Shown in pieces: positions 18,001 through 24,810 of a DNA stretch of 47,288 bases. The DNA is from Paludibacteraceae bacterium (lineage in GTDB: Bacteria; Bacteroidota; Bacteroidia; Bacteroidales; Paludibacteraceae). The stretch lies in NCBI GenBank assembly GCA_017628395.1, contig JAGBZD010000063.1:1-47288 (forward strand). The letters run 5' to 3'. Position 1 is the first letter of the stretch; each line of letters starts with the position of its first letter. The position numbers and the translations under genes were made by a program. The notes beneath the pieces were generated by a model. The model did no database searches. It was not told the DNA's origin and saw only the letters and a list, made by a program, of their open reading frames with translations.

Positions 18001-19004
18001 GGTCTGCTGGTACTACTCTTCCTTTCAATGATATTAAATTTGACTGGGCTGGTAACTGCGTGATTGGTGCTTGTATGACTGGTGCTACCGTTTGCCAAAC
18101 ATTCTTCATCTATGTAGTAGATCTTGAGACTGGTGAATGTACAAAACTTATCGAGGATGTTCTTTGGGAGAACCCAGGTTTGAACGAGGTTAAGTTCCGT
18201 TTCGACGCATTTGGTGTTGCTGGTGATGTTACCAAGAATGGTGTTATTATGGCAGCTGATGCTAACGGTTCTTGGAATGTTTATCGTTGGTTGGTAACTG
18301 ACGGTGTAGCTGGCGAAGGTGAGCAAGTTCCTGTACTGCTTGATCCATCCGTTGACCAATCACTCTTTATCAACGCAGCTGGTTACGGTACAGCTCCTCA
18401 AATCTTCCCACAAGACGAAGAGGGTAACTTGTTCTATGTGGATGGCTTCAATACATTGCCAATGTTGTTCTATGGTAACCCAGAAGAAGGTGCTGTATTG
18501 GTAGATGACTTCATCTATGTACCTACAGGTGTAAATGTATGGAACAACCCAGGTGATACCATCGCTATGAATGCTAACTTCAACGGTCTTGTTGAGTTCC
18601 AAGTTGGTGAGGAATACTTCCTCTTGATGGCTGCTACTAACAACGAGCATGCTAAGGTTAAGTCTTCTTACGCTCTCTACAAGTTTGCTGATGACGGTCG
18701 TCTCTTCGAGGGTATGGAGCCACTTTGGTACTTCCCTAAGAATGGTCTTGGAACCACTACCGTAGGTTGCCGTACCGCAGTACCTTCTGTTGATGTTATC
18801 GACGACAATACTGCAGTTCTTTACCTCTACACCACCAACAATGGTTATGCAGCTTATACGCTCAAAACCAATGGCGAAAAGGCTCCAACAAGTCTTGAGG
18901 AACTTGAGGTTCAACTCGATGTTCAAAAGGTTGTTGAGAACGGTCAAGTATTCATCATGAAGGGTGACAAGAAATTCAACATCCTTGGTGCTGAAGTAAA
19001 ATAA
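15057..19004 (+). CDS. Large secreted mosaic protein with InlB-like repeats and C-terminal tag
   Basis: 1315 residues with a signal peptide ending near VSAQ. No catalytic family is recognised. Residues ~25-330 look like a beta-propeller (GSNGTVYLLNKANQSLVAIS). Residues ~331-480 hold two divergent InlB B-type repeats (VNDAAMGSVEGAGDY and NDPAMGNIALPEG, each with the F-x-x-W core). Residues ~500-700 have Listeria-Bacteroides-like FYGWYAT segments. Residues ~711-880 are an OB-fold-like module (TKVSGVVNWARGGNVFIQDA, then IIVKGTRGSFNGKPQL) and ~892-1278 a second propeller. It ends with ENGQVFIMKGDKKFNILG. Likely a surface binding or adhesive protein for the locus substrate. It is the last gene before a terminator, 143 bp after GHL10; the gap shows no clear promoter. 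Confidence 0.85.
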   Translation: MKKLFSFISVFALAAILGFSTVSAQTTVATVEKLWSKTVTELGVTIADTRQGAGSNGTVYLLNKANQSLVAISAEGQDTVCVGPLTVAEGVTAALDGTAYAMDDAGNFVMEGTFPNTPSHLVLRKADGSVVKDIAITGLARTDFINATGDVFSAEGGYVFVYGNSANLLVYTIANGELVGEAKEIAGLANGGNNYVLAGDANTQIVHHRTSQAGWMKVENGVETLIEGMEGFKNTTMGGDIITLAGKEFYIYPTGTTNYNSEFLVRNMTDGLLVSDKDGATTFFANTTSTASSTITALWINANKIDDNNAYIHVYNADGVAVFKLSVVVAASVTLNVNDAAMGSVEGAGDYAVGGNATVKAIPALGHSFVAWKNGDEVVSTDAEYTFAVTGDVTLTAEFQAEENKTLTLAVNDPAMGNIALPEGIVLGENSVAYGTVLTLTAVPAEGITFSGWYNGDALYAKDYTIEVAVTADLALTAKFTSVLVVEYVLNGGITNDFGWTSKGAVALELQEAYNAAYSTTKAWAKEENGYIYYNLGGEWVREDQVPVGTACTVAGFIQNVTYNTTDNLKNLIEGNDKYAWLNEIIVAARTAAGLAATPTDLSEAVYRKELSAFFLCAPAETSWPAAASYEVVGTFDSFKNIWKHGFANPTEIVAEVTLNAPYHPELTFYGWYATEDFSGEKVTTLSPQSVIPGGKLYAKIAEYIPTIEEVLAMEEGTETKVSGVVNWARGGNVFIQDATGGFLVYNKDLAATVGTKIIVKGTRGSFNGKPQLSNAVIESTEKGELFPPVETTLSALLADTTSLKYFGQRVQVLGVYVAEYDKYGNLWVADKDGSNKIQCYYMTPDQTKFPVGKKISLTAVASSNKGVFQFEGDIAGLELVIIGKKDAFDYPVRGENGQYTLTNNWVISNMEGNYAANKPGANDYVRGMAAKDGIMYFINREDSAIVRIDGATGEMLNPIKLKGEHLFEKATVNEETGETTWSAGTTLPFNDIKFDWAGNCVIGACMTGATVCQTFFIYVVDLETGECTKLIEDVLWENPGLNEVKFRFDAFGVAGDVTKNGVIMAADANGSWNVYRWLVTDGVAGEGEQVPVLLDPSVDQSLFINAAGYGTAPQIFPQDEEGNLFYVDGFNTLPMLFYGNPEEGAVLVDDFIYVPTGVNVWNNPGDTIAMNANFNGLVEFQVGEEYFLLMAATNNEHAKVKSSYALYKFADDGRLFEGMEPLWYFPKNGLGTTTVGCRTAVPSVDVIDDNTAVLYLYTTNNGYAAYTLKTNGEKAPTSLEELEVQLDVQKVVENGQVFIMKGDKKFNILGAEVK

Positions 19005-19023
19005 ATCTTATCAATACTATTTA

Positions 19024-19056
19024 GAGTGTACCCCTCGGGGTGCACTCTTTTTTTTG
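19024..19056 (+). terminator. Rho-independent terminator
   Basis: GAGTGTACCCC pairs with GGGTGCACTC around a small loop (one G-U pair), followed by nine T residues. It closes the first transcription unit of the cell-wall locus after the 1315-residue protein gene. Confidence 0.9.
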
Positions 19057-19089
19057 TATCCGGCGGGGGGCTTTTAGGGAAACTACAGG

Positions 19090-19122
19090 GTGGTAACCGA
19101 GTGGTAACGGAGTGGTAACGAG
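19090..19122. repeat. Tandem 11-bp repeat, three units
   Basis: GTGGTAACCGA, GTGGTAACGGA and GTGGTAACGAG in tandem between a terminator and the next promoter. Same period as the arrays at 251, 3502 and 32909 but with another unit. Confidence 0.78.
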
Positions 19123-19186
19123 AAAAATCAGTGAAAAACAAAAAAGCCATTAGGTATAATATTTTTCATAAAAAAATCACAAACAC

Positions 19187-19217
19187 TTGCATAATCCCCA
19201 AACAAGTAGTAACTTTG
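19187..19217 (+). promoter_or_regulatory. Bacteroidota promoter for the phosphodiester glycosidase-amidase pair
   Basis: -33 TTG at 19187-19189 (in the context CTTGCATA), 20-bp spacer, -7 TAACTTTG at 19210-19217. It lies about 47 bp before the ATG at 19265. With the terminator at 19024 it makes the glycosidase and amidase a separate unit. Confidence 0.82.
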
Positions 19218-19264
19218 CAGGCAAATTACAATTATTGTATATTTACCTGTAAATCATTTATACC

Positions 19265-21592
19265 ATGAAGAAAATTTTACTGTCTATTTTCGCTCTATGC
19301 GTTAGTCTTTTTTCTTTTTCCAATATCTCGTTGAATAACATCGAGTACACCATTGACACCTTGTCCATGTTCCCTGTAGGACCTGGCACAACTTACTATG
19401 AGTTGCGCTTTTTGCGTGCGGATAATGGCAAAGGGCGTTTGGATGCTTTCTTGCTCGCAATAGATACGCGTAATCCATATGTCCATGTAGAACAAGTCTT
19501 GGGTACTGGTAAAATCACAGGTACAGAAACGCCTTCTAAGATGGCTATTCGTAGCACGACAGATAGCAATATCTTCTTTGCAGGCGCCAATGGTGACTTC
19601 TTTACTACATTGGATGATCAATCTACCTCTGCGTATTACGAAGTGGGGATACCTGTTAGTACAACGATTGTGAATAGTGAGTATGCATATACGCCTGTTG
19701 CCAATCGTACTGAACGCCGCTTGGGTGCTATTGATACGGACGGAAAAGGTATCACAGCTATTCAGCATGCCATTTCGATGAAACTGCAGTTGGCAGATAC
19801 TACTTTGGATATTGCTCATGCCAATTATGTGCGCCGAGAAAATGAGTTGGTTATATACAACTACCATAATGGCGCTACTACAGCTACTAATGCCTATGGA
19901 ACAGAAGTACAAATCGAATTACTCGACGGCGAGCAATGGCAGACGACTGGCACTATGAGAGCCAAAGTCATTAAAGTGGAGCAGCAAGTGGGGTCCATGC
20001 CATTGGATAAAGATCATGCTGTCCTATCGGGTCACGGTACGATGGCTGATGAATTGAGCAAACTCAATGTGGGCGATGAATTGACACTCGACTTTGAGAT
20101 TCGTTTTGATGGAGATGTGGTTAATATTGCTCAAGCAATAGGTTCGGATAATTACAATCAAATCCTTCTCAATGGCAAGGTGGTACAAGATGGCTTCTGG
20201 AATGAGTTGCACCCCCGTACAGGTTTTGGCACATCGCTGACCCGTGATACAGTATATATGTTGGTAGTGGATGGTCGTGGCGTAAGTGCTGGTTGTACCA
20301 CGAAAGTCTTGGGCGAGATACTTCAGCACTATGGCGCATACAACGCTGTAAACTGGGACGGTGGAGGTAGTTCCTGCGTTTATGTTCGCCCTTTGGGACC
20401 TATGAATAATGGTTCTGATGGTCAAGAACGCGCTTGTGGTAATGGTATGTTTGCCGTGGCAGATGTGCCAGAAGTGGATAATACCATTGTTACTATCGCA
20501 CCATACATGCCTAACTATTACCTTCCTCGCTATGGCGTAGCGGCACCACAATTTTTGGGATATAATAAATATGGAGTCTTGGTGGAAACCAATGTGACTG
20601 GTGTGCAACTGTCTTGTGCGCCTGAAGTGGGCGAGATCTTAGCCGATGGGCGTTTCTTGGCTTCGGGAGAGAATGGTGGCACGCTGACTGCAACATGGGG
20701 AGAGGTGACCACAGAACTTGATGTGCGTATCATTACCTCTGCACCTATCGCAATACGACTGGATTCAGTCCTCTGCGATGCATTGCACCCATACAAGGTG
20801 GAAGTGCAAGGTACTGTAGGAAATGCTACCGTAGAAGTCCTTGCCGATGCGCTGGACTGGATTAGTGCGGATCCTACTATTGCTTCTGTGAATGAGGCAG
20901 GCGAAGTGGTTGGACACAAAAATGGCAGAGTACTCATCGTGGGTACATTAGGCGATTTTTCGGATAGTATTATTGTGAATGTGGAAGTGGCAGAGGCAAA
21001 TAAGCAGGTATGGGATGATTTTCGCAATGCTGCTTCTTGGGAAGTGAAAGGTTCGCCTACTTCTTTCAAGCCATCCCTTTCTGTACCAGAAGATATAGAC
21101 GCACCTGTGAACTTGCTATTTACATATGCTTCTGGACGCAACCCATTTGTGCAATTATCCAAAGACTCACTATTGTATTCCTTGCCAGAGAAAATCTTGG
21201 TTCCAATGACTACCAATGCAACCTTTGAGAAGGTAATTATTATGATTCGTGCCAATAATTCGAATACAACCGACCAAATAACCTTCTTGAATCCTGCTGT
21301 AGGGGAAGAGAATATCTTCGAGATTGATGTGAAGGAACGATTTGGTGCGGATGCCGCTATTTATCCATTGCGTTTCCTTTCGCTAAAGATGATTCCTACT
21401 TCTGCTACCCCGAAAGGCGAATGTTATGTGACCTTGCCTGGTATTATCGAGGTATATAGCGATAACTCAGGTGTGGGTACAGGCATTGAAAATAATATCA
21501 ATACTACTGCCCCCTCTAAATTCATTGAGAGTGGTCAATTGTTTATCCAACGCAACGGACAAACCTACACCATCCTTGGCACCCTCAAATAA
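19265..21592 (+). CDS. Secreted NAGPA/DUF2233 phosphodiester glycosidase with C-terminal tag
   Basis: 775 residues. Signal peptide ~1-19. Residues ~30-400 form the NAGPA (DUF2233) domain of N-acetylglucosamine-1-phosphodiester alpha-N-acetylglucosaminidases. Visible motifs are FAGANGDFF (N109-G110-D111), VVDGRGVSAGCTTKVLGEIL near 333-352 and NWDGGGSS at 363-370, all family hallmarks. An Ig-like unit follows, then a BIG_2-like domain (~495-580, ISADPTIASVNEAGEVVGHK), a jelly-roll-like carbohydrate-binding region (~585-740) and the tag ESGQLFIQRNGQTYTILG. Enzymes of this family release GlcNAc from a phosphodiester. In this cell-wall context a candidate target is the GlcNAc-1-phosphate linkage of wall teichoic acid to MurNAc O6, or another phosphate-linked decoration. 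The stop overlaps an ATG of the amidase frame. Confidence 0.9.
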   Translation: MKKILLSIFALCVSLFSFSNISLNNIEYTIDTLSMFPVGPGTTYYELRFLRADNGKGRLDAFLLAIDTRNPYVHVEQVLGTGKITGTETPSKMAIRSTTDSNIFFAGANGDFFTTLDDQSTSAYYEVGIPVSTTIVNSEYAYTPVANRTERRLGAIDTDGKGITAIQHAISMKLQLADTTLDIAHANYVRRENELVIYNYHNGATTATNAYGTEVQIELLDGEQWQTTGTMRAKVIKVEQQVGSMPLDKDHAVLSGHGTMADELSKLNVGDELTLDFEIRFDGDVVNIAQAIGSDNYNQILLNGKVVQDGFWNELHPRTGFGTSLTRDTVYMLVVDGRGVSAGCTTKVLGEILQHYGAYNAVNWDGGGSSCVYVRPLGPMNNGSDGQERACGNGMFAVADVPEVDNTIVTIAPYMPNYYLPRYGVAAPQFLGYNKYGVLVETNVTGVQLSCAPEVGEILADGRFLASGENGGTLTATWGEVTTELDVRIITSAPIAIRLDSVLCDALHPYKVEVQGTVGNATVEVLADALDWISADPTIASVNEAGEVVGHKNGRVLIVGTLGDFSDSIIVNVEVAEANKQVWDDFRNAASWEVKGSPTSFKPSLSVPEDIDAPVNLLFTYASGRNPFVQLSKDSLLYSLPEKILVPMTTNATFEKVIIMIRANNSNTTDQITFLNPAVGEENIFEIDVKERFGADAAIYPLRFLSLKMIPTSATPKGECYVTLPGIIEVYSDNSGVGTGIENNINTTAPSKFIESGQLFIQRNGQTYTILGTLK

Positions 21593-21630
21593 TGTCCTTA
21601 TCCGATAACTCATTTTTTAACTCAATATTT

Positions 21631-24627
21631 ATGAAAAAACTCTTTACTTTTGTAGCAGCACTCTGCGTTTGCTTCTCAATGAACGCAGATATTCGCGTGT
21701 TGAGTGACACACGAATAGGCGAAGGTTTCTTCCCACGCTTTGTGGATGCAGAAACAGTAACTTATCTCGCACACGGGCAAGCAAGCTATTTCCCTCAGAA
21801 CGAAGAGGCAGCACTCCGCGTGGATAACGAGAATCTTGACCTTAATCTCTATCGCAATGGCGAGAAAGTGGTTCTCAAACCTCATGGCGATGCCAATTAC
21901 ATTTGGTCTTCGCTATCTCCTGATCAAACAATGATTCTCTTTAATACCAAGTATGGTACGGCTATCTGTGACCTCAATGGTAATGAAATCATCAACTTGG
22001 GTCAGGATTTTGATGCTCCTGTTTGGTATGGCAATGATTATGTGGTGGGTATGGATGATAACCATGATGGTTATTATAATATCGAATCTTCCATCATGAT
22101 TGCTTCGGTAGATGGCAAAATAGTGCAACGATTGACCGATCCCAAGGGCTTTGGTATGTATCCAAATGTAGATGTCCAATCGGGTCGTATCGTATATAAC
22201 ACAGAAGATGGCGATATTCGTCTGCTGCAATTGAATCTAACTGAAGAGCCAATTCGCAAAACGCTGCCTCGCATGGTGAAGATGGTTGATGCTACTTTGC
22301 TCGACAATATGAAGCGTCAGGCAAAACGAGCAACTTCTAATGATCCTGCCGATTATAAGATTTATATCAACCCAGGTCATGGCGGTTATGATTCGGATGA
22401 CCGCAGAATGGGATTATATCCAGTTTTTGTGGACGGTATTGTTAACTCAGCGGGCGGATATACACAAGAGCAAACATTCTGGGAGAGTGTTTCTAACTTG
22501 GATAAAGGTATGCGTCTTGATACCATGTTGCGTAAGCTCGGATTCCAAACCAAGATGTCGCGTATCCGCAATACTACTGCTGACGACCGTAGCCTCTCTG
22601 GTATTTCGGCAGAGGCAACCCAATGGAAGGCAGATTTTATGCTATCTATCCACTCCAATGCAGGTAATCCTTCTAACTATATCCTTCACTTACACTCGGG
22701 TATTACCCCAGGTGACCCTTATGGCTTGAATGGTTACCCAGAGAAAGTGCCAGAATGGATTTGCAACGAAGCACGCGCAATCACCACATTGATGGGTTCA
22801 CATCAGTACTCCAATCAAGTCAGCTGCTGGTCACGCGAACCAAATATCGCAGGTGATAAGACTTTTGCACGCACCATCATGGGATGGAGTAATGGCTATG
22901 GTGTGATGCGTAATTTGGGTGTTCCTGGTACTATTTCTGAAGGTATGATGCACGACTATCTCCCTGAGACCTATCGCTTGATGAATATCGACTACAAACG
23001 CCAAGAGTCATTCCAATTTGCAAAAACTTTCTATGAGTATTTCTGCGAAGGTCAGTTGCCATATGGCGCTATTGGTGGTAAGATTCACGATGTTTATCAA
23101 AAGCAAGAGTTCCCTGATTACAAACCTCGCAAGGGTACACGCGATGAGTATCGTCCAATCAATCGCGGTGTAGTAGAACTTTGGCAAAACGATCAACTCT
23201 TGCAAACATATGTTACCGATACACTATACAATGGTGTATATTATTTCTGGAACCTCCAACCCGGTACTTACACCGTGAAGGCAAAACCAGAAGGATATTA
23301 TCCACAAGAGCAGACTTTAGAGGTTAAGAATAACGAGATTTCGTATGGCATTTTTGCTCTCTCTATGGCAAGAAATACACCTCCAGAGGTACTTGATTAT
23401 AGTCCAAAGGTGGGCCCTGATGAACAAGTGCTGGTATCTACTACCGTAACCATTTCTTTCAACTGGGATATGGAGATAGAGGCTACTGCAGCTGCGTTGG
23501 AGATTACACCAGCCATAGAGGGTACTGTTACTTTTGAAGATGACAACCACACCTTGCGCTTTACACCCGCTACACGATTTGAGCCCGGTGTAGAATATAC
23601 CGTGACATTGGGTACGGGAGCTTGCCACCCAGATGCTACCTATGATAATCATTTGCAAGAACCATTTACTTTCAAATTTACTACCAGCAACCGAGGCGCT
23701 GTAGGTGTAGTACAAACTTATCCTATTGATGGTTCAACCAATGTGCCTGTTAACCCCGCTTTCATTGCCATCTTTGATGCTAAATTGGCGAATACCTCTA
23801 ATAAATATCTCAAGGTGTATGATGCCGAAGGTAAAAATATTAGTCCTGCTACTCGTAACATTAAACTCAATGGCGTAGCTCCTGCTCCTTATGGTTCAGC
23901 TCGTTTTGAGTTGAAATTGGCTCCGAACTCGCAATATACATTTGTTTTGGAATCAGCTCTGAAAGATGTAGATAATGTGTTGCTCAATGAGGATGTAACC
24001 ATTACTTTCACGACAGGTAATGAAATAGAGCCAGATGTGGCAGTTTATGACAATCTGGATACGCTCTTCTTTGAGGGCGATAAGGAAAACTCGCTGGGCG
24101 TGACTTCTGTACTAACAGCGCGAAATACTACTTCTAAATACGAGGGATTGGCATCCAATAAGTTCTCATATACATTTGCCGACCTCAATGCAGAAGCTAT
24201 CTATGTGGCAGATGATGTGGCTGCAATCAAGGGTAATAGTCAATCCGTATTGGGTATGCATGTCAACTCTGACTATTCATTCAATACATTGTATGCGAAA
24301 TGGGCAGCGGAAGGCGATATCCAATACACCAAGATTTGTGACCTTGATTATGCGGGTTGGTTGTACCAAGAGGCGGATATGTCCACCTTGCCAGCAGGTG
24401 TGGATTATCAATTTATGGGCTTCAAACTGGTTCGACAAAATTCGTTCCTGTCAGAGAAGGGAGAATTTTCTATTGACCTCTTGCGCGTGAAGTATGTAAA
24501 TTCGCCTACTACCGATGTAGAGCAAGTGGCAACGCCTTCTGATTACAACAAGGTGATTGAGAATGGCTATCTATATATCTTGCTCAATGGTCATCGCTAT
24601 AATGCACAAGGCGCAACAATTCAATAA
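21631..24627 (+). CDS. Secreted N-acetylmuramoyl-L-alanine amidase (Amidase_3) with beta-propeller and C-terminal tag
   Basis: 998 residues from ATG 21631, which begins a clean signal peptide (MKKLFTFVAALCVCFSMNA); an in-frame ATG at 21592 overlapping the previous stop would add 13 residues before it. Residues ~20-225 look like a TolB-type propeller. Residues ~243-460 are the zinc amidase: His250 in INPGHGG, Glu285 in WESVSNLD, His341 in LSIHSNA and probable catalytic Glu437 in TISEGMM. Then come a CarboxypepD_reg-like unit (LQPGTYTVKAKPEGYYPQEQ), two Big_5-type Ig domains, a jelly-roll region and the tag ENGYLYILLNGHRYNAQG. It hydrolyses the MurNAc-L-Ala bond and strips stem peptides from peptidoglycan. 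Being a multidomain exoprotein, it is more likely a feeding enzyme than a division amidase; that part is inference. Confidence 0.93.
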   Translation: MKKLFTFVAALCVCFSMNADIRVLSDTRIGEGFFPRFVDAETVTYLAHGQASYFPQNEEAALRVDNENLDLNLYRNGEKVVLKPHGDANYIWSSLSPDQTMILFNTKYGTAICDLNGNEIINLGQDFDAPVWYGNDYVVGMDDNHDGYYNIESSIMIASVDGKIVQRLTDPKGFGMYPNVDVQSGRIVYNTEDGDIRLLQLNLTEEPIRKTLPRMVKMVDATLLDNMKRQAKRATSNDPADYKIYINPGHGGYDSDDRRMGLYPVFVDGIVNSAGGYTQEQTFWESVSNLDKGMRLDTMLRKLGFQTKMSRIRNTTADDRSLSGISAEATQWKADFMLSIHSNAGNPSNYILHLHSGITPGDPYGLNGYPEKVPEWICNEARAITTLMGSHQYSNQVSCWSREPNIAGDKTFARTIMGWSNGYGVMRNLGVPGTISEGMMHDYLPETYRLMNIDYKRQESFQFAKTFYEYFCEGQLPYGAIGGKIHDVYQKQEFPDYKPRKGTRDEYRPINRGVVELWQNDQLLQTYVTDTLYNGVYYFWNLQPGTYTVKAKPEGYYPQEQTLEVKNNEISYGIFALSMARNTPPEVLDYSPKVGPDEQVLVSTTVTISFNWDMEIEATAAALEITPAIEGTVTFEDDNHTLRFTPATRFEPGVEYTVTLGTGACHPDATYDNHLQEPFTFKFTTSNRGAVGVVQTYPIDGSTNVPVNPAFIAIFDAKLANTSNKYLKVYDAEGKNISPATRNIKLNGVAPAPYGSARFELKLAPNSQYTFVLESALKDVDNVLLNEDVTITFTTGNEIEPDVAVYDNLDTLFFEGDKENSLGVTSVLTARNTTSKYEGLASNKFSYTFADLNAEAIYVADDVAAIKGNSQSVLGMHVNSDYSFNTLYAKWAAEGDIQYTKICDLDYAGWLYQEADMSTLPAGVDYQFMGFKLVRQNSFLSEKGEFSIDLLRVKYVNSPTTDVEQVATPSDYNKVIENGYLYILLNGHRYNAQGATIQ

Positions 24628-24651
24628 TTGAAGACTGAATAATATGAATTT

Positions 24652-24685
24652 TCAGGGGGAACTCCGCAAGGTTCCCCCTGATTTT
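24652..24685 (+). terminator. Rho-independent terminator
   Basis: An 11-bp perfect stem (TCAGGGGGAAC / GTTCCCCCTGA) with an 8-nt loop and a short T-run ends the cell-wall locus after the amidase gene. Confidence 0.9.
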
Positions 24686-24705
24686 GCTTATAAAATGCAC
24701 ATAAA

Positions 24706-24737
24706 TTTGCATATGTCCCTTTTTTTTTGTAACTTTG
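24706..24737 (+). promoter_or_regulatory. Bacteroidota promoter for the secA operon
   Basis: -33 TTTG at 24706-24709 within TTTGCATATGTCC, 20-bp spacer ending in a long T-run, -7 TAACTTTG at 24730-24737. The region closely resembles the pdxJ promoter at 33137-33167. Confidence 0.85.
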
Positions 24738-24779
24738 CCGCGAAATTGGAGTGGAATGCTCTGATTGTAGAAAAATTGT

Positions 24780-24807
24780 TAAATAGTAAATCGTCAAATA
24801 GTAAATC
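24780..24807 (+). repeat. 28-bp leader element before secA
   Basis: Four units, TAAATA, GTAAATC, GTCAAATA and GTAAATC, placed exactly 3 nt before the secA ATG. The same element, differing only at the last base of each unit, precedes nadK (31444-31471) and panB (40621-40648). Confidence 0.75.
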
Positions 24808-24810
24808 AAA

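Noticed and set aside
21592-21630. ATG at 21592 as the amidase start
   Set aside because: It would put 13 polar residues before a clean signal peptide that begins at 21631; the overlap with the previous stop is probably by chance or a minor start.
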